IMG/VR virus record: IMGVR_UViG_3300032828_000005
Coordinates: 1-35,751 of that record
Direction: 5' to 3' (one strand)
DNA length: 35,751 bases
DNA from: a virus
The notes under the pieces were generated by a model. That model did no database searches, was not told where the DNA came from, and saw only the letters and a list, made by a program, of their open reading frames with translations. This document shows positions 14,213-20,034 of this stretch, one piece after another. Both the position numbers and the translations under genes were made by a program. Each line of letters opens with the position of its first letter. The first letter of the stretch is position 1.

Positions 14213-14261
14213 GTATCGCCAACCAACCCTAGGAGAGCTAAGGATGGCTGACCAGCGCTCG

Positions 14262-14678
14262 CTAGGCGACGTAATCCCGGCCATAGCCGTAATGGCACCT
14301 GCGGTCTTCGGCCCACGTCATGACGGCCATGGCCCGCTGATCGCCGCTGGCGAAGTACCACGCCGAAGCCACGACGTCATCTGTGGGGCCAAACTTCTCA
14401 CTCTCGTGGAGCCTGTCCGCCGCATGGGCGCGTTCGAACGCGATTTCGCGCTGGCACTTGAGATGGCCGGATCTGTCCTTTATGAGCCTGCAAGAGCAGG
14501 GAACCGCCCGAATAAGGATATGGCCCTTATATTGGCCGTCCCTTTTCATTCGGCGATCAACGTTCTTCGACTGCCCGCTCTTGTACTCGACGCCGCTCGT
14601 CGTCAAGTACCAGAAATGACTCACGGGTTTGACTGGAGACTCAAAGAGAACAGCCTGGTACTCGTAGGTTCCGTGCAT
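14262..14678 (-). CDS. GIY-YIG-like nuclease (T5orf172/MUG113 type)
   Basis: 138 residues from ATG 14678, preceded by GAGAGGGG at good spacing; an ATG at 14714 is also in frame. 'FWYLTTSGVEYKSGQSKNVDRRM' (22-44) matches the Y..t..G..YK.G.s.nv.RR pattern of this superfamily. A conserved Glu-containing helix ('REIAFERAHAADRLH') and 'SAWYFA' follow. The G+C content is about 53-55% in two 60-base blocks I counted (14461-14580), well below the neighbours, which suggests recent arrival. It stands alone on the minus strand between two plus operons, as free-standing homing nucleases do. A plus-strand frame over the same bases was rejected. Confidence 0.65.
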   Translation of the reverse strand: MHGTYEYQAVLFESPVKPVSHFWYLTTSGVEYKSGQSKNVDRRMKRDGQYKGHILIRAVPCSCRLIKDRSGHLKCQREIAFERAHAADRLHESEKFGPTDDVVASAWYFASGDQRAMAVMTWAEDRRCHYGYGRDYVA

Positions 14679-14869
14679 GACAAAATCCCCTCTCGTTATC
14701 GAAGGGACGCCCATGCAAACGGAGGATCGCGTGCACCGGTCATGCAGTACCAGGCGCAGCGCTGTTGGAAGAGCGTGGCCAAGCCGTACGGAGTCGCTTG
14801 AATCCGAGACGGATCCTACCGGGATCCTGGGCGGCTTGAAGCCGCATGATCAACAGAGAGGCAGATTCG

Positions 14870-15673
14870 ATGCCCTGGGCGCGCATAGATGACATGCTCC
14901 CGGTCCATCCGAAGATCCGGACCTTGAGCGACAGCGCGTTCCGGCTGTACATCTCGGCGATCTGCTGGAGCAACCTGAACAGCACCGACGGTCACATACC
15001 GTCAAAGCACCTCAGGTTCATCTCCGACGTCCGGCGCCCGCACCAATGCGTTGAGCAGCTACTAGAGGCCGGGCTATGGGAGACAGCTCCCGAGGGCTGG
15101 CGGATCCATGACTACCTGGAGTATCAGCCGTCGGCTGAGAAGGTGCGCCGCGAGCGCGAGTCGAAGCAGCAACGCCAAGAGCGGTGGAGATCAAAGCGAG
15201 ACGCGTCTCACGACGCGTCTCCTGAACCGTCGCAAGACGCGTCATCGCGCGCGCGTCCCCATCCCATCCCATCCCCTGATGGTTCTGTAGGTGATCCATC
15301 ATCCGCCCGTACCCACTCGGACGTGATCTTGATTCGGGCGACACAGCAAGCGATCACAGACCGCACCGGAAGCCGCGTCACCGACGACGAGGCGCTACGG
15401 ATCGCAACCCAAATCATGGGATCCGAAAACGTCCGCGACCGCGCTGCGTACGTCAGTGCTGCCATAAACCGCGATAAACATCCGCGCCGGTTCATTCCCG
15501 TGAAACTACCGCCGCCACCACCCAGGCTCGTAAGAAATGACGACCAGGAAGAAGTTAACGAACGCGGCAGGGCCGCCGCCAAAGCAGCTCTGGCGCAGCT
15601 AACCGGAAACGATCAGAACGGAGACCGACCATGGACCGCGAACAACTCGAGGCCGCCATCTGGCGGGCAATGA
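14870..15673 (+). CDS. Replisome-organizer-like DNA-binding protein
   Basis: 267 residues from ATG 14870 (GAGAGG eight bases before it). Residues 1-95 read as a winged-helix replication protein of phages: 'MPWARIDDMLPVHPKIRTLSD', 'AFRLYISAICWSNLNSTDGHIP', 'VEQLLEAGLWE' and 'GWRIHDYLEYQPS'. A charged helix rich in R, Q, E and K follows (96-120), then a low-complexity Ser/Pro/Asp part with repeated 'DAS' words. The C-terminal part (155-215) is a second helical domain ('ATQQAITDRTGSRVTDDEALRIATQIMG'). Such proteins load helicase at the phage origin. No helicase or primase gene was seen in the window. Confidence 0.65.
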   Translation: MPWARIDDMLPVHPKIRTLSDSAFRLYISAICWSNLNSTDGHIPSKHLRFISDVRRPHQCVEQLLEAGLWETAPEGWRIHDYLEYQPSAEKVRRERESKQQRQERWRSKRDASHDASPEPSQDASSRARPHPIPSPDGSVGDPSSARTHSDVILIRATQQAITDRTGSRVTDDEALRIATQIMGSENVRDRAAYVSAAINRDKHPRRFIPVKLPPPPPRLVRNDDQEEVNERGRAAAKAALAQLTGNDQNGDRPWTANNSRPPSGGQ

Positions 15674-15837
15674 CCAAACGCCGTGGGTTCCCCTTCGATC
15701 AGACGTTCGTGGACGAGCTACTCGACGCAGCCGACCAGTTCGCGACCACTGAAGCGCGCATCCGCTCACAACGCCTCGGGATCCTCGACCAGGCAACCTG
15801 CACCACCCGCCCGCGGCAACACGCCAAAACGGCATGA
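15631..15837 (+). CDS. Hypothetical 68-residue helical protein
   Basis: ATG 15631 lies inside the end of the previous gene (43-bp overlap), with CGGAGACCGACC before it. The sequence is helical ('MDREQLEAAIWRAMTKRRGF', 'DQTFVDELLDAADQFATTEARIRSQRLGIL') with a Cys at residue 57. It has no recognised domain. The next gene overlaps by ATGA. Confidence 0.6.
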   Translation: MDREQLEAAIWRAMTKRRGFPFDQTFVDELLDAADQFATTEARIRSQRLGILDQATCTTRPRQHAKTA

Positions 15838-16055
15838 GCTCGGGCAATTACGCGTCCGCCGCGGGGTGGAACCACACCGGCAAACCGAACGACATCCACG
15901 CCGCCACAGCCGCCTGCTGGCAGGCGGACGAACCACGCGGCCGGGGCGTCTACCTGGCCGGGCTGTGCGTCGTCTGCGGGCGCGCCACCACCCGCCGCAA
16001 CCGCGACGGCCAACCCCAGCACCACCAGCTCATACCGGCAGGAGCCGCAGCGTGA
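15834..16055 (+). CDS. Hypothetical 73-residue protein with CxxC
   Basis: ATG 15834 overlaps the previous stop. 'NYASAAGWNHTGKPND' is followed by 'GLCVVCGRATTRRNRDGQP', so one CxxC is present and a Cys at about 28 may assist. The last third is encoded by the left copy of the 58-bp direct repeat. Its stop overlaps the methyltransferase GTG. After a deletion between the repeat copies the same overlap would fall on the next gene instead. Confidence 0.6.
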   Translation: MSSGNYASAAGWNHTGKPNDIHAATAACWQADEPRGRGVYLAGLCVVCGRATTRRNRDGQPQHHQLIPAGAAA

Positions 16056-16057
16056 CG
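16000..16057 (+). repeat. 58-bp direct repeat, left copy (methyltransferase cassette)
   Basis: Matches 16706-16763 at 57 of 58 positions (G against A at 16038/16744). It includes the 3' end of the 73-residue gene, a CAGGAG ribosome site and the GTGACG start of the methyltransferase. Confidence 0.9.
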
Positions 16058-16786
16058 CCCCCACCAATGACACCCGTCCGGCCACGCATGAACCGGCCAC
16101 GGCTACTGGACCTGTTCTGCGGGGCAGGCGGCGCCGGCATGGGCTACCACCGCGCAGGGTTCGACGTCGTCGGAGTCGACATCGCGCCGCAACGCCACTA
16201 CCCCTTCGAGTTCGTCCAAGCAGACGCGATGACCTACACGCTCGACGGCTTCGACGCCATCCACGCGTCGCCGCCATGCCAGGACCACATGCGCACGCCG
16301 CACCCCAACCGCCATGGCACCGGCTGGATGCTGACAGCGATCCGGAGACGACTCAAGGCGGCCGGCGTTCCGTGGGTGATCGAAAATGTACCGGGCGCGC
16401 CGATGCGGGCCGACTACGAGCTGTGTGGCTGCATGTTCAGCCTTCGGAACCTACGGCGTAGCCGCTGGTTCGAGACGTCGTGGGACGGCTTCGAAATGCA
16501 CCTGTGCCACGACCACACCGAACCAGCGATAAGCGTGGTCGGGCACGGTACGCCGACCTGGGTCCGACAGAAACTCGGCTACAACCCGACCATCGCGCAG
16601 TACCGGGCGGCCATGGGCATCACATGGATGAACCGTAACGAGCTCTCGCAGGCGATCCCGCCCGCCTACACCGAGCACATCGGCCGCGCGCTGCTCGATC
16701 AGGTGACCGCGACGGCCAACCCCAGCACCACCAGCTCATACCGACAGGAGCCGCAGCGTGACGAACCTACCCGCCGCCCCAGGTGA
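16052..16786 (+). CDS. C5-cytosine DNA methyltransferase
   Basis: 244 residues from GTG 16052 with CAGGAG before it; ATGs at 16067 and 16088 are alternatives. Motif I 'LLDLFCGAGGAGMGYHRAGF' binds AdoMet. 'ASPPCQ' (Cys near 76) is the catalytic loop, 'VIENV' (109-113) is motif VI, and 'QAIPPAYTEHIG' near 200-211 is motif X-like. The target-recognition region is very short, as in compact phage Dcm-type enzymes, and no clear QxRxR motif was seen. No partner restriction gene is present, so self-protection against host restriction is likely. The final 27 or so residues are read through the right repeat copy and are probably not part of the original fold. The gene sits between the two repeat copies as a cassette. 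Confidence 0.85.
   Translation: MTPPPMTPVRPRMNRPRLLDLFCGAGGAGMGYHRAGFDVVGVDIAPQRHYPFEFVQADAMTYTLDGFDAIHASPPCQDHMRTPHPNRHGTGWMLTAIRRRLKAAGVPWVIENVPGAPMRADYELCGCMFSLRNLRRSRWFETSWDGFEMHLCHDHTEPAISVVGHGTPTWVRQKLGYNPTIAQYRAAMGITWMNRNELSQAIPPAYTEHIGRALLDQVTATANPSTTSSYRQEPQRDEPTRRPR
16706..16763 (+). repeat. 58-bp direct repeat, right copy
   Basis: The second copy supplies the ribosome site and GTGACG start of the following gene. The copies start 706 bp apart. Recombination between them would remove exactly one unit containing the methyltransferase and leave the flanking genes joined by a GTGA overlap. Confidence 0.9.
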
Positions 16787-17354
16787 CGTCCTGGCCGTCT
16801 GCACCGGCCACACCACCATCGAAAACCTCATCCGCGCAGGCGAAGCACTCCAAGGAAAACCCGCCATCGCGAACCACGTTGCGATCGTCACCCACCAGGA
16901 CGCGGCCGGGCGCTGGATCGGCATCGAAGGCAGGCCCGGCGGCGTCGGCCCCTGCGACTGCACCCCGTACCTCACGAACCCCGACACGCGAACCAACCAC
17001 GACCAGCCCCGGCCGAACGACCAAAAGCAGACACCGGTGTTCCTGGCCAGCTGCGTCAAGTCACTCGGCATCGCCTACGACTGGGCAGGGATCGCTGAGG
17101 ACGCCCTGAACGCCCTCCACGTCGAGGACCTAGCCCAGGCCATCAACCCGCTCTGGCGGTGGCCTGCAGACCACAACAGGCTCCCCGGGCACGTCGTCTG
17201 CTCAAGTCTCGCCGCGATGCTGTACAACCTGCCCCAAGTCGGCTGGGCCCACCCAAACGAAGGCTACGAACGCACCTGCGAACCCGCCGACTGGTGGAAC
17301 TGGTCAGCCACCTGCGCGTGGCTACGAACACGACAGGCAACCGATGCAACCTGA
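16758..17354 (+). CDS. Permuted NlpC/P60-like (YiiX-type) papain-fold protein
   Basis: 198 residues from GTG 16758. Residues 8-60 have 'GDVLAVCTGHTTIENLIRAGE', 'IANHVAIVTHQDAAGRWIGIEG' (His in strand). A Cys helix comes late: 'HVVCSSLAAMLYNLPQVGW' near 154-172. His first and Cys second is the circularly permuted order of the YiiX/C92 group of papain-fold enzymes. The end is Trp-rich (DWWNWSATCAW). It could be an amidase or acyl-modifying enzyme; no signal peptide is seen. It is not placed with the lysis genes but in the early/middle operon, so a role inside the infected cell is possible. Confidence 0.6.
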   Translation: MTNLPAAPGDVLAVCTGHTTIENLIRAGEALQGKPAIANHVAIVTHQDAAGRWIGIEGRPGGVGPCDCTPYLTNPDTRTNHDQPRPNDQKQTPVFLASCVKSLGIAYDWAGIAEDALNALHVEDLAQAINPLWRWPADHNRLPGHVVCSSLAAMLYNLPQVGWAHPNEGYERTCEPADWWNWSATCAWLRTRQATDAT

Positions 17355-17598
17355 ACCTGAACCCGGGCAGCCATTCGCCGTCGTCACCCTGAACACAACC
17401 GGCAGCACCGCCCCGGAATCGACGGCCCACACCCGCGCATGGATCATCCCGCCCGGCATCGCCGAAGCCTTCGCCCGGGCGATGACCGAAAGATTCGGCG
17501 AGCAGGTCCTCGAGCAGATCGGCACCAACGGCATCTTCGCGAAACACGCAGCCGCCGCAGCCGCCGAAGGAGTCGTGTTCCTGACCGATGCCGGCTAG
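17344..17598 (+). CDS. Hypothetical 84-residue protein
   Basis: ATG 17344 lies inside the end of the previous gene (11-bp overlap). After an acidic start (MQPEPEPGQPF) comes 'HTRAWIIPPGIAEAFARAMTERFGEQVLEQIG', a single amphipathic helical unit, then an Ala-rich helix and 'GVVFLTDAG'. No family is recognised. Confidence 0.55.
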   Translation: MQPEPEPGQPFAVVTLNTTGSTAPESTAHTRAWIIPPGIAEAFARAMTERFGEQVLEQIGTNGIFAKHAAAAAAEGVVFLTDAG

Positions 17599-17616
17599 CA
17601 GCCCCCAACTGCGAAC

Positions 17617-17907
17617 ATGAGACACACCATGTTCGACAGATTCGAGACCCAGGTCATCGCACACCTGGACGACATCGAAGTAGCCCTAGGAGCCATCTTG
17701 AGCGCACTAACAGACCTGCAAGCCGCCGACGACGCACTCAAAGCCGAAGTCGCCACGTTCCTCACCGACATCTCCGGCCGCCTAACCAGCGGCAGCGTCG
17801 ACGACACCGCAGCCGAAGCCATCGCAGCCGACATCAACGCCGAAGTGGAGGCACTCAAAGCCGCAGACCCAGCCACCGCCACACCCCCGCCACCACCAGC
17901 GCCGTAA
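17617..17907 (+). CDS. Coiled-coil hypothetical protein
   Basis: 96 residues from ATG 17617 (ATG 17629 is also possible). Residues 8-80 have regular hydrophobic spacing (FETQVIAHLDDIEVALGAIL, ADDALKAEVATFLTDISGRL), typical of a trimeric or dimeric coiled coil. It ends in a Pro run. Similar short coiled coils occur as phage structural or accessory proteins; no specific role is assigned. Confidence 0.6.
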   Translation: MRHTMFDRFETQVIAHLDDIEVALGAILSALTDLQAADDALKAEVATFLTDISGRLTSGSVDDTAAEAIAADINAEVEALKAADPATATPPPPPAP

Positions 17908-17917
17908 CCTGAGCACG

Positions 17918-17970
17918 CCGCGGGCGGGCACTCCCGTACAGGCTCCCCGCCGCCGTACGGCTGCCCGCGG
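17918..17970 (+). terminator. Branched hairpin between small genes
   Basis: CCGCGGGC (17918-17925) pairs with GCCCGCGG (17963-17970); inside, CCGTAC (17934-17939) pairs with GTACGG (17955-17960). It lies 10 bases after the coiled-coil gene and ends 10 bases before the next ribosome site (GGAGGA). It may be a terminator or a structured leader. Confidence 0.45.
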
Positions 17971-17989
17971 CCCTCTCACCGGAGGAACC

Positions 17990-18142
17990 ATGTTCCCTAT
18001 CTGGGAACTACTCGACAACCTCGTACACACACTCCACCTGCCCCGCTGCACCTGGATCTGCGACCAATGGGACCGGTCCCTCGGCCTCTCCTACGGCCTC
18101 TCCGACTTCGACTTCAAGCGCATCAGAGACGCGGTCCGGTGA
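17990..18142 (+). CDS. 50-residue hypothetical protein
   Basis: ATG 17990 follows a strong GGAGGAACC ribosome site. The sequence is 'MFPIWELLDNLVHTLHLP', then two Cys in 'CTWICDQW', 'SLGLSYGLSDFDFKRIRD'. The first helix is amphipathic. The stop overlaps the next ATG (TGATG). It is not recognised, but the ribosome site and coupling support expression. Confidence 0.55.
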   Translation: MFPIWELLDNLVHTLHLPRCTWICDQWDRSLGLSYGLSDFDFKRIRDAVR

Positions 18143-18219
18143 TGGCCGGACTCGTCATCGCCGGAGCTGGTGTCCTCCTCGCCGCCGCCATCGTCATTCA
18201 CGACATGATCGCCAGATAG
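18142..18219 (+). CDS. 25-residue membrane peptide
   Basis: ATG 18142 overlaps the previous stop. The peptide is a single membrane span (MAGLVIAGAGVLLAAAIVIH) with a short polar end (DMIAR). It is coupled to the gene before it and lies 2 bases before the HNH gene. It could be a membrane toxin-like or holin-like peptide; nothing in the sequence decides this. Confidence 0.45.
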   Translation: MAGLVIAGAGVLLAAAIVIHDMIAR

Positions 18220-18221
18220 CC

Positions 18222-18515
18222 ATGCCCTGGCGACCGGAAGACCGCGGCACCGGGGCCACCTACGGCACCGCATGGCGGAGAGCCCGGAAAACCCAGCTCG
18301 AGCGGGATAGCTACCGATGCCAGCTGCAGCTACCCGGCTGCACACACCGGGCCACCACCGTCGACCACATCACCCAGGCAGCCAACGACCCAGCACACCG
18401 GCACCTGAGAAGCCTCTGCGAGTCATGCCACCGCAAAGTCACAGCCCAGCAAGGCGGCGGATGGCGTCGGGGCACAGCCCAGGACCCAGACCCGCAGCCA
18501 CGCACAGCATGGTGA
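18222..18515 (+). CDS. Small HNH endonuclease
   Basis: 97 residues. 'TAWRRARKTQLERDSYRCQL', 'GCTHRATTVDHITQAANDPAHRHLRSLCESCHRKVTAQQ' gives Cys pairs (33 and 39; 67 and 70) around the DH and the final H of the HNH fold. Proteins of this size and form near terminase genes of HK97-like phages assist cos cutting during packaging. The large terminase lies 1.5 kb to the right on the opposite strand, beyond the non-coding region that may contain cos. The last residues are part of a duplicated sequence. Confidence 0.75.
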   Translation: MPWRPEDRGTGATYGTAWRRARKTQLERDSYRCQLQLPGCTHRATTVDHITQAANDPAHRHLRSLCESCHRKVTAQQGGGWRRGTAQDPDPQPRTAW

Positions 18516-18516
18516 C
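18479..18516 (+). repeat. 38-bp imperfect direct repeat, left copy
   Basis: Matches 18774-18811 with four differences in 38 positions. It covers the C-terminal codons and stop of the HNH gene. The right copy ends in the same GTGAC, 295 bp downstream. Confidence 0.7.
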
Positions 18517-18832
18517 CACCCCTGAATCCTCACCGGCCGCTCCAGGACCCGCCGCGGGAGGGACCCCAGTCCTCCCAGGACCCGGACCATCCCCCGCAAT
18601 CACTGATCCGAACTCAACTGCCAGACCGCCCGGCCGCGAGCCCACCGGCCGCCTGCCGTCAGCCCTGCCGAACCAGTTCACGCCGGCCGCCCGGCCCAGG
18701 ACAACCGGCACAGGAGAGTCCCCTGCCAAACCATGCACCGGAAGGACCCAGCCCAGGGCAGGACCCAGCCCCACCAGGACCCACACCCGCAGCCACACAC
18801 AGCACAGTGACGAGCAGGCACTCGATGCTTGA
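18512..18832 (+). CDS. Pro-rich low-complexity hypothetical protein (doubtful)
   Basis: 106 residues from a GTG overlapping the HNH stop (GTGA). The composition is almost entirely Pro, Thr, Ser, Ala, Gly and Arg, without a predicted fold, and repeated CCAGGACC words run through the DNA. The frame may be translated as a disordered protein, or the stretch may be a degenerate duplication of the HNH gene end. Confidence 0.3.
   Translation: MTTPESSPAAPGPAAGGTPVLPGPGPSPAITDPNSTARPPGREPTGRLPSALPNQFTPAARPRTTGTGESPAKPCTGRTQPRAGPSPTRTHTRSHTQHSDEQALDA
18774..18811 (+). repeat. 38-bp imperfect direct repeat, right copy
   Basis: Second copy of the HNH-end repeat. It lies just before a TTGACA hexamer at 18829-18834 and the non-coding region. 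Confidence 0.7.
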
Positions 18833-18956
18833 CATGCTTAGCGCAAACAGCCGCTAACTAAACTATGCAGCGTTCAAGATCAACCTGGAATGCTAACCAA
18901 AGTACGCACCATCAAGCACCGGCCAGCCGCCCGCAGCCACCTGGCCGGGGGCATTC

Positions 18957-19285
18957 CCGCAGGTCAGGACCCTGACATCCACACACCGATGCCCTGACCT
19001 GCACCGATGCGACACCGAAAGTCCAAAAAAGTTGGGGACCCGACAGAGCCCCGCCCCTAAATCCCCCTCCCCAAGGTCGGGTATGTCGCGGTGGGGGATG
19101 GGCGCGCGGCGTGGCCACGGTCTGTGACCTTCGCAAATCGGGCACCGTTTCCGCAGGTCAGAGACTTGCGTGTAACGTGTGACGCAAGATCACGGCGGGT
19201 GGTGGAGGCGGTGGGGCGACGGGCCATGTAAGGGGTGCAACGTGTCGCAAACCTGCCAGTAAACCCGTGTTTCCGCAGGTCAGGG
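18957..19285. repeat. Dispersed CCGCAGGTCAG repeats
   Basis: Direct copies lie at 18957-18968, 19151-19163 and 19273-19285, and an inverted GCAGGTCAGGG at 18992-19002. The second and third copies are each preceded by TTT and, about 20-30 bases earlier, by TCGCAAA. ACGTGT-CGCAA words also recur (19174-19186 and 19239-19249). These look like iterons or operator sites. Confidence 0.6.
19025..19082 (-). terminator. Terminator with pseudoknot potential for the WhiB operon
   Basis: Read on the minus strand, ACCCGAC (19082-19076) can pair with GTCGGGT (19044-19038), and TTGGGGA (19074-19068) with TCCCCAA (19038-19032). The two stems interleave, so they would form an H-type pseudoknot or compete. 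Six U residues follow (19030-19025). It is about 340 bases past the WhiB stop. Confidence 0.5.
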
Positions 19286-19287
19286 GC

Positions 19288-19296
19288 TGTGGATAA
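19288..19296 (-). other. DnaA-box match
   Basis: TGTGGATAA is the exact complement of TTATCCACA, the consensus DnaA box. A single box is weak evidence, but it lies 3 bases after a CCGCAGGTCAG repeat within the non-coding region. Confidence 0.4.
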
Positions 19297-19373
19297 CTCA
19301 GGTAATGGGCACCTGTCCCAGGGGTGGTGCGCAGGTGGGGGCCGCCGCCGGTCCGGCCGGCTCGGGCGGTGCG

Positions 19374-19431
19374 TACTCTGCTTAGCAGGCGGGTGCAAAC
19401 TCCGGTACGCAAGGCTCTGCTAAGTGGAGTA
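19374..19431. repeat. 15-bp inverted repeat at the WhiB 3' end
   Basis: TACTCTGCTTAGCAG (19374-19388) and CTGCTAAGTGGAGTA (19417-19431) are complementary at 13 of 15 positions. The right arm overlaps the WhiB stop codon. It may be a terminator stem or a protein site. Confidence 0.5.
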
Positions 19432-19674
19432 TGCAGGCTGGGCGCGGCGGATCTTCGCGCGCTGGTCTGGTGACAGGCCGCCCCACACCCCGTCCGGGGT
19501 GCCGATCTTCAGCGCGAACTGGAGACACTCGAACTGGACGGGGCAGTGCCGGCAGATGCGTTTGGCGAGGGCGCCTTTGTCGCCGCCTTTAGGCGGGAAC
19601 CAGGTTTCGGAGTCGAGTTCGGCGCATGCGGCGCGCTGCCGCCACGGCTCATCGTCCACGTTTGCCCTGGTCAC
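19420..19674 (-). CDS. WhiB-family iron-sulfur regulator
   Basis: 84 residues from GTG 19674, overlapping the XRE stop. Four cysteines at 17, 41, 44 and 50 ('AACAELDSETWFP', 'ICRHCPVQFEC') give the C-x23-CxxC-x5-C ligand set of the 4Fe-4S cluster. 'DGVWGGLSPDQRAKIRR' is the G[VI]WGG turn with the basic DNA-contacting end. WhiB proteins act with the primary sigma factor of actinobacteria, and phage copies can block host WhiB activity. Position at the end of the terminase-side minus-strand genes suggests expression with them. Confidence 0.9.
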   Translation of the reverse strand: MTRANVDDEPWRQRAACAELDSETWFPPKGGDKGALAKRICRHCPVQFECLQFALKIGTPDGVWGGLSPDQRAKIRRAQPAYST

Positions 19675-19910
19675 TGAGCCGTGGCTGTGAGTAGTGCGCT
19701 GAGGGGGACGTCGAGGATCCCTGCGAGTGCGCACATTTCGGCTGCGGTGATCGCCCGGCCGCATCGTTCGATTTTGCTGACGGTTTGGGGTGCCCAGTGG
19801 AAGCCGTGGGCGCCCATGGCGGCGGCGACTTCCATCTGGCCGAGTTGCTTGCGGGCGCGCTGGGCGCGGATGTTCTCGGCGAAGAGGGCCGCGTAGTCGT
19901 TTTTGAGCAT
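19671..19910 (-). CDS. XRE-type helix-turn-helix protein
   Basis: 79 residues from ATG 19910. 'FAENIRAQRARKQLGQMEVAAAMGAHGFHWAPQTVSKIERCGRAITAAEMCALAGILDVPLSALL' is a full XRE domain; an insertion around 'GAHGFHW' widens the turn before the recognition helix (PQTVSKIERC). It is directly coupled to WhiB (GTGA). No ribosome site is obvious before the ATG. The 124 bases between it and the terminase stop contain no gene; an AT-rich stretch at 19911-19935 may be its promoter. Confidence 0.75.
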   Translation of the reverse strand: MLKNDYAALFAENIRAQRARKQLGQMEVAAAMGAHGFHWAPQTVSKIERCGRAITAAEMCALAGILDVPLSALLTATAQ

Positions 19911-20034
19911 GTATGTAGTATTTCATGCAAAAATCACCGGATGATATGTGTTTCTTGCCGCGGAACCCGGCATGGTGACTGCCGTGGTGACACGTGGTGC
20001 GACTGTCAGCACCAGGACGGCACGGCGCTGCTGT

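Larger units (their letters stand above)
13932..14261. other. Non-coding hairpin array
   Basis: About 330 bases between the end of the recombination operon and the convergent GIY-YIG gene, without a credible gene. It holds three long perfect inverted repeats (13, 12 and 17 bp), annotated separately. The arms of the first and third share CCTGCCGGGC, so arms from different hairpins could also pair with each other. Confidence 0.6.
18833..19419. other. Non-coding region: candidate origin and/or cos site
   Basis: About 590 bases without a credible gene, between the plus-strand small genes and the minus-strand WhiB gene. It includes a short A+T-richer stretch (about 18838-18900), four copies of a GCAGGTCAG word (one inverted), a perfect DnaA-box match, a possible pseudoknot with a T/A run, and an inverted repeat near the WhiB stop. 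A TTGACA (18829-18834) precedes TAAACT at a spacing too long for a standard promoter. Both an origin and a cos site could lie here; neither can be proved by eye. Confidence 0.55.

Noticed and set aside
14106-14801. 231-codon plus-strand frame, with a good ribosome site before ATG 14244
   Set aside because: The opposite strand codes for a protein with recognisable GIY-YIG words and its own ribosome site; the plus-strand product has no recognisable pattern. The plus ribosome site remains a small doubt.
14678-14869. Possible tRNA-like sequence before the replisome-organizer gene
   Set aside because: A TTCAA-like loop is present on the minus strand, but no five-pair T stem or acceptor stem can be drawn. 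I found no tRNA anywhere in the window.
18500-18832. CRISPR-like array from repeated CCAGGACC words
   Set aside because: The copies are short, irregular and not separated by equal spacers; there are no Cas genes.
18829-18864. TTGACA ... TAAACT as a strong promoter
   Set aside because: The spacing is about 24 bases (about 20 to the nearer TAACTA), too long for a standard promoter.
19057-19398. 113-codon minus-strand frame in the non-coding region
   Set aside because: It is Pro/Arg/Thr-rich, without ribosome site or domain, and runs through the repeats and the probable terminator.
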